Source of the DNA: Sphingobacteriales bacterium
GTDB taxonomy: Bacteria > Bacteroidota > Bacteroidia > UKL13-3
Assembly: GCA_021299635.1 (NCBI GenBank)
Contig: JAJTFA010000006.1
Coordinates: 1-64,000 of the forward strand
Reading direction: 5' to 3'
Length of the DNA: 64,000 nucleotides
Part shown: positions 28,654 to 37,557 of the stretch, piece after piece
How the letters are laid out: each line of letters begins with the position of its first letter
How positions within the stretch are numbered: position 1 is the first letter of the stretch
Program-made: the position numbers and the translations under genes
Notes under the pieces: generated by a model
Database searches by the model: none
The model's input: the letters and a program-made list of their open reading frames with translations, nothing else
What the model was told of the DNA's origin: nothing

Positions 28654-30771
28654 ATGTCTGAAAAAATAACAGCGTTGAAGGTTGATGGTATGACTTGTAC
28701 CAGCTGTGCACAAACAGTGTACAAGCACTTGGAAAAGGAAGGCATGACACATATACAGGTAAATTTTGCAACCGGTGAAGTTAGCTTTGAAAACGCTAAG
28801 CAAATAAAAGATGAGCAAATCATTGATGGTATAAACCGCATCGGCTACAAGGTAATTAACGAATTAGAGCAGGGACGCCCAAAATTTCTGCACTCGCTGG
28901 ATCATAAATTTTATTTCTGCCTGGTATTCTCATTGCCGCTGATATTACATATGTTTTTGGATTGGCCATTGCTGCATCATCCGGTTTTTCAGTTGTTGGT
29001 TTCCCTGCCTGTATACTTCGTTGGTCTTACTTTTTTTGGGCGCAGTGCGTGGCACTCCATAGAAAATAAAGTTCCCAATATGGATGTACTGATATTTATG
29101 GGTGCCATATCATCACTTACATACAGCCTTACAGGCACTATCCTGTATGCCGGTACACCACTGGTGCATAAGTATCTGTTTTATGAAACCGGCACCTCCA
29201 TAATTACACTGGTATTACTTGGCAACCTATTAGAGAAATATGCTGTTAAACGCACCACCAAAGAAATAACAGCGTTGCAGCAGTTAAAGGTAACAGAGGC
29301 CAGACTTGTGTATGAGGTAAACGGAAAAGAAAAGATTTATCCGATACCGTATGAAAATATTAAAACCGATGATATACTGCTGGTAAACACCGGTGACAGC
29401 ATTCCTATTGACGGAGAAATTATTAAGGGCACCGGCCACGTTGATGAATCAATGCTTACGGGTGAAAGCTTACCTGTGAATAAAAATAAGGGTGAGGCGG
29501 TAATTGGCGGAACCATTTTGTATGATGGCAACTTGTATATCAAAGCAACAGCCACACATAAAAATGCAGTTTTATCACAAATCATAGAACTGGTAAAAAA
29601 AGCACAAGCCGATAAACCTGCTATGCAAAAACTGGCCGACCGCATCAGTGCCATATTTGTGCCCCTGGTATTGGGCATTGCTCTGCTTACCTTTTTAGTT
29701 AATATTACTTTGGCTGGCACCGACATGCAGGATGCACTCATGCGGGCCGTAGCAGTTTTGGTTATTTCATGTCCTTGTGCCATGGGTTTGGCCACACCAA
29801 CAGCCGTTATGGTAGGCATAGGTAAAGCAGCAAAAAACGGCATATTGGTTAAGCAAGCTTCGGCATTAGAAATGTTGGCAAAAAGCAAGAAAATGGCGTT
29901 TGATAAAACAGGTACGCTCACCACAGGTAAGTTTACATTCAGCATAAACTTGCATGGGCAAGCCAATGAAGCCAGCGTAAAGAACATACTATATCAGTTA
30001 GAAAAGCACTCTTCTCACCCCATTGCGCGTTCCGTTACCAGCAATCAAAGTTGGAATACGGCTCCCATGCATTTTATTGAAATCAAAGAGCACAAAGGCC
30101 GTGGAATGGAAGGGAAATGCGACAACGGAGATCATTATTTACTAAACACTACCCGAGTGGCCGGAGGTGTTCAGCTAATTTCTGGCGATTTATTTCTGAT
30201 GAAAAATGAGGAAATGCTGGCCACTATTTCCCTACATGACGAAGTAAAACCTGGAGTAAAAGAAGGTATTCAATATCTGCATAAACAGGATTTACAAACA
30301 ATAATCCTGAGTGGCGATAATGAAAACAAATGCAGACAGGTGGCAGCTGTTACAGGTATTGAAAAAGTATATGCAGGAAAACTACCTGCTGAAAAGTTTA
30401 ATCTGATTCAAACCTGGATTAAAGAGAGTACCACCGCCATGATTGGTGATGGCATAAATGATGCCCCGGCACTAAGTAAAGCACATGTAGCCGTATCGTT
30501 CAGCAACGCAACTGATATTGCCAAACAGTCGGCACAACTTATATTAATCAATGATGATTTTAATACATTTACCCGTGCACATATTATTGCCCGCCAAACA
30601 TACCGCACCATTAGGCAAAACCTTTTCTGGGCATTTTTTTATAATGTACTAGCCATTCCACTGGCCGCAGCAGGCTTTTTACACCCTATGATAGCTGCAG
30701 GTTCCATGGCGCTAAGTGATATAGTTGTAATAGGCAATTCCATACGTTTGCGCTATACACGCATCAAATAA
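28654..30771 (+). CDS. copA: Copper-exporting P1B-type ATPase
   Basis: 705 residues. One N-terminal heavy-metal-associated domain with GMTCTSC (Cys15, Cys18), eight expected membrane helices, actuator TGES, the ion-binding CPC (Cys373-Cys375) in helix 6, phosphorylated Asp417 in DKTGTLTTG, SSHPIA, and the hinge GDGINDAPAL. The CPC motif with the CxxC domain means Cu(I) export. Near the C-terminus NLFWAFFYNVLAIPLAAAG matches helix 7 of CopA. ATG start just after a -7 box. No CopZ or CsoR/CueR gene adjoins it. Confidence 0.95.
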   Translation: MSEKITALKVDGMTCTSCAQTVYKHLEKEGMTHIQVNFATGEVSFENAKQIKDEQIIDGINRIGYKVINELEQGRPKFLHSLDHKFYFCLVFSLPLILHMFLDWPLLHHPVFQLLVSLPVYFVGLTFFGRSAWHSIENKVPNMDVLIFMGAISSLTYSLTGTILYAGTPLVHKYLFYETGTSIITLVLLGNLLEKYAVKRTTKEITALQQLKVTEARLVYEVNGKEKIYPIPYENIKTDDILLVNTGDSIPIDGEIIKGTGHVDESMLTGESLPVNKNKGEAVIGGTILYDGNLYIKATATHKNAVLSQIIELVKKAQADKPAMQKLADRISAIFVPLVLGIALLTFLVNITLAGTDMQDALMRAVAVLVISCPCAMGLATPTAVMVGIGKAAKNGILVKQASALEMLAKSKKMAFDKTGTLTTGKFTFSINLHGQANEASVKNILYQLEKHSSHPIARSVTSNQSWNTAPMHFIEIKEHKGRGMEGKCDNGDHYLLNTTRVAGGVQLISGDLFLMKNEEMLATISLHDEVKPGVKEGIQYLHKQDLQTIILSGDNENKCRQVAAVTGIEKVYAGKLPAEKFNLIQTWIKESTTAMIGDGINDAPALSKAHVAVSFSNATDIAKQSAQLILINDDFNTFTRAHIIARQTYRTIRQNLFWAFFYNVLAIPLAAAGFLHPMIAAGSMALSDIVVIGNSIRLRYTRIK

Positions 30772-30845
30772 TCTACTTAGTTTCTGAGTTGGGTATAAAA
30801 GTGTTTTGATATTTGAATGCCTTTGTGGTTATTTGAGGCAAACAC

Positions 30846-32213
30846 ATGCCGGGCTTTTTAGAATCAAAATTAAACCGATTTAATAGTTTGCAGACTTTTC
30901 AGTTTCTGCGCTATGGAGCCATTTTGCTTATTTCCGTGCTATTGGCAAAGATTACACATTATGCCTATGATAGTCCCGGATATGGCTTACTCATCATTAG
31001 CCGTTATGAGCTTTTGCTTCTGGTTAGCTCAAGTCTAACTTTTTTTTGGGTTTCCAGCATCTGTAATACACTTATTCCATTTTATAACGGTAGCGATGAG
31101 GATCAGCAAAAGCATATTTTGTTTAATGCCTTTGTCATTTTGGTAGTGCTCTCATCGGTTGGCGCGATTGCCATGTTTACTTTTGGTAGCATCAAATACA
31201 GTGAAAACGACCTGTTTCATACCAAGGATTTATTTCACACATTTTCTCTGGTGGTTTTTTTAAACACGCCCACCTACATAGCAGATTATATTCTCTACCT
31301 AAAAGGAAAATACAAATCACTTATCATTTGGGGTGTGGTAACATTTGGCCTGCAGGTAGTTTTACTTTGCATGCCGTTGCTGATGGGTCAAACACTTAAC
31401 CTGGCCATAAACTTATGGGTTATTTTATCGCTGCTTAAGTTTAATTACACCATTATTTTACTGATGAAATATTCCATCATCAGTGTGCACACCAGGCTTA
31501 TACTTGACTTTATGAAAAGGGTTATGCCATTTATGTTTTCTATTCTATTGGCAGGCAGCATGGAGTACATCAGCAGCTATATTGTTCAGCATTATTATAC
31601 CGAAGCAGAGTTTGTAATTTTCAGATATGGTGCTAAAGAGTTACCCGTATTTCTTATTCTGGCTAACTCACTTAGCAATGTATTCAGTGGTGAAATTGCC
31701 AAGCTAAATCAGGAAGGTAAATTGGAAGAAGGAGTGAGAAAGCTGAAACACTCATCAACCAAGCTCATGCGCAGAACTTTTCCTGCTACCATGATTTTGA
31801 TGCTTGTCAGCCCTTTGCTTTTTCGTTACATGTATAGCGAACAGTTTGTTGAAGGTTATAAAGTTTTTAATATTTATCTGCTACTCATTATTTCCCGCAT
31901 GATATTTCCGCAAACCGTTATAATGGGTATCATGAAAAACAGAATCTTTTATGTCATTTCTTTCAACTACATTATTATAAACGTGCTGCTTTCCTTCTGG
32001 TTTATGTATTTGTTTGGCATATATGGCATAGCCTATGCAACTGCACTTGCATTTTTGGCAGAGAAAATTATGTATGCCATTTATTGTAAAATGGAAGGCA
32101 TTCGCTTCCGCGAATACACTGCACTTTATGAGCATTTGTTTTTTTCTATCTTAACCATAATTGTTTATTTTGCCTCTATGTGGTTGTGGAATGCCTACCC
32201 ACTCGTTTCCTAA
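30846..32213 (+). CDS. Polysaccharide flippase-like membrane protein (MOP superfamily)
   Basis: 455 residues with about 12 hydrophobic helices and few charged loops, the layout of Wzx/MATE-like lipid-linked sugar flippases. Features include an early FLRYGAILLISVLLAKITHYA segment and LVSPLLFRYMYSEQFVEGYKVFNIYLLL in the second half, similar to O-antigen flippases (Y..F..G..VF.I). It probably moves a lipid-linked glycan across the inner membrane. No dedicated polysaccharide cluster surrounds it; two glycosyltransferases lie 7-12 kb away. Confidence 0.75.
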   Translation: MPGFLESKLNRFNSLQTFQFLRYGAILLISVLLAKITHYAYDSPGYGLLIISRYELLLLVSSSLTFFWVSSICNTLIPFYNGSDEDQQKHILFNAFVILVVLSSVGAIAMFTFGSIKYSENDLFHTKDLFHTFSLVVFLNTPTYIADYILYLKGKYKSLIIWGVVTFGLQVVLLCMPLLMGQTLNLAINLWVILSLLKFNYTIILLMKYSIISVHTRLILDFMKRVMPFMFSILLAGSMEYISSYIVQHYYTEAEFVIFRYGAKELPVFLILANSLSNVFSGEIAKLNQEGKLEEGVRKLKHSSTKLMRRTFPATMILMLVSPLLFRYMYSEQFVEGYKVFNIYLLLIISRMIFPQTVIMGIMKNRIFYVISFNYIIINVLLSFWFMYLFGIYGIAYATALAFLAEKIMYAIYCKMEGIRFREYTALYEHLFFSILTIIVYFASMWLWNAYPLVS

Positions 32214-32236
32214 TCCAAAATCTTTCTTACCTTCGC
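32206..32236 (+). promoter_or_regulatory. Predicted promoter of the cystathionine beta-synthase gene, nearly leaderless
   Basis: TTTC (32206-32209), 19 bases, TACCTTCG (32229-32236). The ATG is at 32241, four bases after the box. The -33 element overlaps the end of the flippase gene. Confidence 0.55.
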
Positions 32237-32240
32237 TATT

Positions 32241-33602
32241 ATGTGGTATAACAATGTTTTAGAAACCATAGGCAATACGCCTATGGTAAAATTGAATAAG
32301 ATAACCAAAGACCTTCCATGTACGGTTTTAGCCAAAATTGAAACCATGAATCCTGGAAACTCAATTAAAGACCGTATGGCTTTAAAGATGATTGAGGATG
32401 CAGAAAAAGATGGTAGACTGAAGCCCGGTTACACCATTATTGAAGGCACCAGCGGCAATACGGGCATGGGACTTGCCATTGCTGCTGTAATAAAAGGATA
32501 TCGCTGTATTTTTACCACAACAGATAAACAATCTCGCGAAAAAGTGGATGCATTAAAGGCCTTTGGTGCAGAAGTAATTGTTTGCCCAACCGATGTTGAT
32601 CCGGAAGATCCCCGCTCCTATTACTCTGTTTCATCCAGGCTTGAAAAAGAAATTCCAAACTCATGGAAACCCAATCAGTATGATAACCTCTCCAACTCGC
32701 TTGCTCATTACGAACAAACAGGTCCTGAAATTTGGGAACAAACCGATGGCAAAGTTACACATCTGGTAGTTGGTGTTGGCACGGGCGGAACCATTTGCGG
32801 AACCGGAAAATACTTGAAAGAAAAAAATCCGGCTGTAAAGGTACTGGGAATTGATACCTATGGCTCGGTATTTAAGAAATATAAAGAGACCGGAATTTTT
32901 GATAAGGATGAAATTTACCCTTACATCACAGAAGGTATTGGAGAAGATTTCTTACCAAAAAATGTAGACTTCTCTGTTATTGATCATTTTGAAAAAGTAA
33001 CCGATAAAGATGCAGCCATTATGACTCGCAGAATACCACGCGAGGAAGGTATTTTTGTTGGAAACTCAGCAGGTGCTGCAGTGGCAGGCTTGATGCAGAT
33101 GAGCCATATGTTTAAGAAAGATGACGTTGTGGTGGTAATTTTTCACGACCATGGTACACGCTATCTGGGTAAAATGTTTAATGACGACTGGATGCGCGAT
33201 CGCGGATTCTTAATTAATGAGCAACCAAAAGCCATTGATTTAATTGAACGCCACAAACACTTAAAACTGGTTACAGCCAATATTAAAGACAATGTGCACG
33301 ACACCGTTGTGAAGATGCGCAAATTCGACATTTCACAAATACCGGTGGTAAACGATGCAGGTGCATTCGTTGGTTCTTTAAATGATACGCACCTGTTTAG
33401 TAAACTTATTGAGCAGCCCGATTTGAAGAATGAGTGTATTGACAAAGTGGTGCAACCACCCTTTCCTTTTGTAAGAAAAGATGCAGCATTGGAAGAAGTA
33501 TCCAAACTTATAACCAAAGAAAACAATGCTGTATTGCTTAAAACCCTTGGAGGAGATACCCACATCATTACCAAACAAGATATAATTGATGCACTTGGTT
33601 AA
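32241..33602 (+). CDS. Cystathionine beta-synthase (PLP enzyme with CBS pair)
   Basis: 453 residues. It condenses serine or O-acetylserine with homocysteine or sulfide. The PLP lysine is Lys43 in NPGNSIKDRMALKM; the phosphate loop is EGTSGNTGMG (about 74-83) and VGTGGTICGTGKYL follows. After residue 335 come two CBS repeats (HDTVVKMRKFDISQIPVVNDAGAFVG and the weaker C-terminal one), which in human CBS bind S-adenosylmethionine. There is no N-terminal haem-binding extension. The CBS pair argues against a plain cysteine synthase CysK, but the sulfur substrate cannot be told from sequence alone. Confidence 0.92.
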   Translation: MWYNNVLETIGNTPMVKLNKITKDLPCTVLAKIETMNPGNSIKDRMALKMIEDAEKDGRLKPGYTIIEGTSGNTGMGLAIAAVIKGYRCIFTTTDKQSREKVDALKAFGAEVIVCPTDVDPEDPRSYYSVSSRLEKEIPNSWKPNQYDNLSNSLAHYEQTGPEIWEQTDGKVTHLVVGVGTGGTICGTGKYLKEKNPAVKVLGIDTYGSVFKKYKETGIFDKDEIYPYITEGIGEDFLPKNVDFSVIDHFEKVTDKDAAIMTRRIPREEGIFVGNSAGAAVAGLMQMSHMFKKDDVVVVIFHDHGTRYLGKMFNDDWMRDRGFLINEQPKAIDLIERHKHLKLVTANIKDNVHDTVVKMRKFDISQIPVVNDAGAFVGSLNDTHLFSKLIEQPDLKNECIDKVVQPPFPFVRKDAALEEVSKLITKENNAVLLKTLGGDTHIITKQDIIDALG

Positions 33603-33634
33603 TGCTGATTTGATAAAATGCATGTGGAGATCAA

Positions 33635-33672
33635 ATAAAAAAGCCGCACTGATTTATCAGCGCGGCTTTTTT
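33635..33672. terminator. Bidirectional terminator between the CBS gene and efp
   Basis: AAAAAAGCCGC-A-CTGAT pairs with ATCAG-C-GCGGCTTTTTT, a stem of about 16 pairs with one A.C mismatch and T-runs on both strands. It serves the convergent genes on each side. Confidence 0.9.
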
Positions 33673-33685
33673 ATAATTGAGTGCC

Positions 33686-34246
33686 TTACTTCACACGTTC
33701 CACATAATCACCTGTGCGTGTATCAACTTTAACCTTATCTCCCTGATTAACAAAAAGCGGAACCATTACTTCAGCGCCATTATCAAGGGTGGCAGCTTTT
33801 AAGGTATTGGTTGCCGTATCCCCTTTTACTCCGGGTTCGGTATAGCTTATTTCAAGTATCACAAATGTAGGAGGCTCAGCTCCTATAGGCTCATCGCCTT
33901 CAAAAGAAACCTTCACAATCATTTCTTCTTTCAGAAATTTAGCTGCATCGCCAAACATCACCTCGCTGATATATACCTGATCAAACGTTTCCGGGTCCAT
34001 TAAAACCAAGTTGGTGCCATCCTTATAGAGGTATTGCATTTCCTTAAACTCTACGCGTACCATTTCCACGCTTTCTCCGGCTCTGAAACGGTGTTCCATT
34101 TGTTTGCCTGTTTTTACATTGCGCAACACCACCTGATAAAATGCACGTAAATTACCCGGTGTGCGGTGTTGGTATTCCATCACTTGGCATAACTCGCCAT
34201 TGTATTTGATGAAACAACCTCTAAATAAATCTCCTGTATTTGCCAT
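33686..34246 (-). CDS. efp: Elongation factor P
   Basis: 186 residues, three beta-barrel domains; it helps ribosomes through polyproline stretches. Conserved blocks are HRTPGNLRAFYQVVLRNVKTG, the domain II/III LVLMDPETFDQ and the C-terminal VMVPLFVNQGDKVKVDTRTGDYVERVK. The tip of the domain I loop reads PGNLR: the position that is the modified Lys34 in E. coli (PGKGQ) is Asn32 here, with Arg34 two residues on. So neither lysylation at that site nor the Pseudomonas Arg32 system can be assumed. Start ATG; a TTTG/CATTTTCG promoter-like pair lies just upstream on the minus strand. Confidence 0.96.
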   Translation of the reverse strand: MANTGDLFRGCFIKYNGELCQVMEYQHRTPGNLRAFYQVVLRNVKTGKQMEHRFRAGESVEMVRVEFKEMQYLYKDGTNLVLMDPETFDQVYISEVMFGDAAKFLKEEMIVKVSFEGDEPIGAEPPTFVILEISYTEPGVKGDTATNTLKAATLDNGAEVMVPLFVNQGDKVKVDTRTGDYVERVK

Positions 34247-34340
34247 AAAATCAATTTTCTGAGGGCGCGAAAATGCAAAACAGCATCGACTTTAACAAAC
34301 TTATGTTGCTATTTAGTAGATTGCCACAAATTATTGATGC

Positions 34341-35594
34341 ATGACAGAACCTGTTTATTCCGTTGCCTCGCGCCTGATGCGCTATGTGCAAATAGATACC
34401 ACGGCAGACCCAAATTCTGAAACTACACCCAGTAGCATGAAACAAAAAAACCTAAGCAATCTGCTGGTAAAAGAACTGCTTGAAATGGGTGTATCAGATG
34501 CCCATATGGATGACCATGGCTACGTGTATGCAAGCATTCCATCCAATACCACCAAACAAACACCGGTAATTTGCTTCTGCTCTCATGTAGATACAGCTCC
34601 GGATTGCAGCGGCACAGGCGTTAAACCCATTCTGCATAAAAACTGGGATGGAAGTGATATTGTGCTTCCGGATGATACAACCGTTATCATTTCAACCAAA
34701 CAGCATCCTTACCTGAAGGAGCGTATAGGTGATGATTTAATTACCGCATCTGGCACTACCTTGCTGGGCGCAGATGATAAGGCAGGCGTAGCTATTATTA
34801 TGAATCTGGCCGAAATGCTCATAAAAAACCCGCATGTGAAACATGGTACCATACGTATCCTGTTTACACCCGATGAAGAAATTGGCCGTGGTGTAAATAA
34901 GGTGGATATGAAAAAACTGGGGGCCGACTTTGGCTATACACTTGATGGTGGAGAACGCGGCACGCTGGAAGGCGAGAATTTTAGTGCTGATGCATGCATT
35001 GTTACCTTTTACGGCACAAGTGCTCATCCTGGATATGCTAAAGGCAAAATGGTGAATGCACAAAAAGTGGCAGCCTATTTTATGAGCCTTTTGCCCTTGG
35101 ATAAACTTTGTCCGGAATCAACCGAAGGCTATGAAGGCTTTGTGCACCCGGTGCACATGAGCGGAGAACTTGAACAAGCCAAGGTGCAGTTTATTATTAG
35201 AGATTTTGTAACGGCACAATTGCAAACACATGCGCACATGCTGGAAGAACTGGCACAAAAAGCTGTTGCAGCTTTTCCGGGTTCGCATGCTAAAATAGAA
35301 GTAACCGAGCAATACCGAAACATGAAAGAAATGCTGGATGCCAAACCACAGGTAATGCAAAACGCCATAGAGTCCTACCGCAGAGCCGGACTTAATCCAG
35401 TTTTAAAGAATATACGCGGTGGCACTGATGGCTCAAGGCTATCGTATATGGGCATGCCCTGCCCCAATATTTTTACCGGAGAAATGGCCATACACAGCAA
35501 ACAAGAATATGTAAGCGTGCAGGATATGCAAAAAGCCGTGGATGTATGCATAGAACTGGTGCAAGTATGGGAACAGCAATCATCTAATGAATAA
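34341..35594 (+). CDS. pepT: Peptidase T (tripeptide aminopeptidase)
   Basis: 417 residues of the M20B family, a cytosolic two-metal enzyme removing the N-terminal residue of tripeptides. Metal and catalytic motifs: FCSHVDTAPD, GADDKAGVAI, TPDEEIGRG, YTLDGGERGTLE and, near the end, IRGGTDGSRLSYMGMPCPNIFTG. Length equals E. coli PepT. ATG start. It is 5 bases ahead of lgt, so they form an operon, and it lies divergent from efp. Confidence 0.96.
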   Translation: MTEPVYSVASRLMRYVQIDTTADPNSETTPSSMKQKNLSNLLVKELLEMGVSDAHMDDHGYVYASIPSNTTKQTPVICFCSHVDTAPDCSGTGVKPILHKNWDGSDIVLPDDTTVIISTKQHPYLKERIGDDLITASGTTLLGADDKAGVAIIMNLAEMLIKNPHVKHGTIRILFTPDEEIGRGVNKVDMKKLGADFGYTLDGGERGTLEGENFSADACIVTFYGTSAHPGYAKGKMVNAQKVAAYFMSLLPLDKLCPESTEGYEGFVHPVHMSGELEQAKVQFIIRDFVTAQLQTHAHMLEELAQKAVAAFPGSHAKIEVTEQYRNMKEMLDAKPQVMQNAIESYRRAGLNPVLKNIRGGTDGSRLSYMGMPCPNIFTGEMAIHSKQEYVSVQDMQKAVDVCIELVQVWEQQSSNE

Positions 35595-35599
35595 AAAAT

Positions 35600-36745
35600 A
35601 TGTATCCTACCCTATCTGATTTAATTCGTGATTTGTTTGGCTTGAACACACCCTTGCCTATACAAACTTTTGGTTTTTTTATGGCATTATCCTTTGCAGC
35701 TGCGTACATTGCCACACAGGCCGAGCTTAAAAGGAAAGAAAATAATGGGCTTCTTAAACCGCAGCGAAAAAAAGTAATTCAAAACAAACCTCTTACTTCT
35801 ACTGATTTTGCAGTGAGCATAATGTTAGGTGCTTTGGTGGGCTATAAGCTATTGGATATGGTGTTGCATTATGCCGATCTGGTAAATAATCCGCAGGCTT
35901 TTATCCTTTCCAGCAGAGGCCATCTTGCAGGTGCATTTTTGGGAGCAGCCTTTGGCTGGTATACTAAATATGATGAGCAGAAAAAACTGAAGGACAAAAA
36001 GCCACAAGAAATTGAAATCAATGAATACCCGCATGAGCTAATGGGCAATATATTGGCCATTGCAGCCATAACCGGTTTGATGGGGGCCAAAATATTTCAT
36101 AACCTGGAGTATATCGGAGATTTTATTCAGAATCCGATAGAAGCATTACTTTCCTTTAGCGGGCTTACCTTTTATGGTGGTTTAATTATTGCAGCCTTCT
36201 CCGTTGTATATTACACTCACAAAAACGGCATACCTACCCTGCATATGATAGATGCCGCTGCTCCAGGCCTTATGTTGGCTTATGGGATTGGGCGCATTGG
36301 CTGCCACCTCAGCGGTGATGGCGACTGGGGTATAGTGAATGTTGCAGCAAATCCCATTGTTTTTTTGCCTGACTGGTTTTGGAGCTACAACTATCCCAAC
36401 AATGTGGTGAATGAAGGCTTACCTATGCCGGATTGCATAGGTAAGCATTGTTCTGTGTTGCCTCAACCGGTTTACCCAACGCCCTTGTATGAAGCCATAG
36501 CCGGTATTGCCTTGTTTTTATTGTTGTGGCAATTGCGCAAACACATCACAACTGCAGGCGTGCTATTTTGCATATACCTTATGGTAAATGGTGCTGAACG
36601 ATTTTTAATTGAAAAAATAAGGGTGAACAGTACCTACGAAATTTTTGGTGCACACATTACACAAGCCGAGCTCATTTCTTCGTTATTCCTAATCATTGGT
36701 TCTTTAGGAATCTGGTGGTTAAATAAACGAAATAAATCATACTAA
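35600..36745 (+). CDS. lgt: Prolipoprotein diacylglyceryl transferase
   Basis: 381 residues with seven or more membrane helices. It attaches diacylglycerol from phosphatidylglycerol to the lipobox cysteine, the first step of lipoprotein making. The Lgt signature appears as YGIGRIGCHLSGDGDWG (Arg232), followed by HPTPLYEA-like PVYPTPLYEA and the late GAERFLIEKIRVN. It is about 100 residues longer than E. coli Lgt; the extra part is a charged cytoplasmic loop (KRKENNGLLKPQRKK and DEQKKLKDKKPQEIEINEY), as in other Bacteroidota. A CxxxH in place of GRIGNFxNGE is also usual in this phylum. Confidence 0.95.
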   Translation: MYPTLSDLIRDLFGLNTPLPIQTFGFFMALSFAAAYIATQAELKRKENNGLLKPQRKKVIQNKPLTSTDFAVSIMLGALVGYKLLDMVLHYADLVNNPQAFILSSRGHLAGAFLGAAFGWYTKYDEQKKLKDKKPQEIEINEYPHELMGNILAIAAITGLMGAKIFHNLEYIGDFIQNPIEALLSFSGLTFYGGLIIAAFSVVYYTHKNGIPTLHMIDAAAPGLMLAYGIGRIGCHLSGDGDWGIVNVAANPIVFLPDWFWSYNYPNNVVNEGLPMPDCIGKHCSVLPQPVYPTPLYEAIAGIALFLLLWQLRKHITTAGVLFCIYLMVNGAERFLIEKIRVNSTYEIFGAHITQAELISSLFLIIGSLGIWWLNKRNKSY

Positions 36746-36773
36746 CTCATAGGTATAATTTGAAGTTTTACAT

Positions 36774-37316
36774 ATGAAACAAGCCATCGCCACACTGCTT
36801 ATTTTACTCATTACACTTGCTGCTGCCGCACAGCAAACCAATAACATACCAATCGATACCCTTAAAAAAGTTTTACTACCAGAGTTTATTAAAGAAGCTC
36901 AACGCGACCCTGAATACCAAAAGCGCTATGAAAAACTGGTAAAAGATGTGAAAAAAGTATTGCCGTATGCGAAGATGGCCGGTTTTAGAATGCAGATGAT
37001 GGAACAAAACCTGCAAATGCTGCCAACCGAGAAAGCAAAGAAAGAATACCTGAAACGCACGGAAGAATCGATAAAAGAACAGTTTATGGATGATTTGGTG
37101 AATATGACCATTACACAGGGGAAATTATTGATTAAGCTTATACACCGCGAAACAGGAAAGGATACCTATACTCTGCTAAAGGATTACCGTGGTGGGTTAA
37201 CGGCAATATATTGGCAAACCCTAGCCAAGGTATTTACGGCCGACCTTAAAAACGAGTACAACCCGGTTGAAGATTGGCAGATAGAAAAAATTATAAATGA
37301 GCTGGGGTTTGAGTAA
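36774..37316 (+). CDS. DUF4294-like secreted protein
   Basis: 180 residues. Signal peptide (MKQAIATLLILLITLAAAAQ), then a helical domain with the family blocks RYEKLVKDVKKVLPYAKMAG and YLKRTEESIKEQFMDDLVNMTITQGKLLIKLIHRETG, ending WQIEKIINELGFE. Such proteins are widespread in Bacteroidota and have no known activity; the mostly helical, charged mature part suggests a periplasmic binding or structural role. It follows lgt by 28 bases and may share its transcript. Confidence 0.85.
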   Translation: MKQAIATLLILLITLAAAAQQTNNIPIDTLKKVLLPEFIKEAQRDPEYQKRYEKLVKDVKKVLPYAKMAGFRMQMMEQNLQMLPTEKAKKEYLKRTEESIKEQFMDDLVNMTITQGKLLIKLIHRETGKDTYTLLKDYRGGLTAIYWQTLAKVFTADLKNEYNPVEDWQIEKIINELGFE

Positions 37317-37419
37317 AACACGTCAAATTTATGATGCGAATTGTATGCTCCTTTTGCAAATGGAACTAACGAAGCAATTGGTTGTGCTAATTTCAGAGAA
37401 AATTACATTTACGAAGCTA

Positions 37420-37479
37420 TGGCTTAGCACCTATAAATTGTTCTTGGTGGTATACATGAATATTTACAATGCTAAGCCA
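37420..37479. repeat. Perfect 10-bp inverted repeat with a 40-base spacer
   Basis: TGGCTTAGCA (37420-37429) and TGCTAAGCCA (37470-37479) in the 241-base space between DUF4294 and the methyltransferase gene, followed by an AT-rich, T-rich run. Too long a loop for an ordinary terminator. No gene is supported in this space. Confidence 0.6.
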
Positions 37480-37557
37480 ATAATATTTTTAAAAAGGGAA
37501 ACATACCCTCCTGCTTCTTCCCCATTCTCAGGAATGGATCAGTCATTGGTAAATCAC

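Noticed and set aside
28591-28818. Superoxide dismutase extended by 76 codons
   Set aside because: The extension crosses both divergent promoters and the copA start; the ATG at 28590 gives a proper Tat signal.
29337-29987. Long antisense frame (216 codons) in copA
   Set aside because: It is opposite a strongly supported P-type ATPase; composition is Ser/Ala/Met-rich as expected from a shadow frame.
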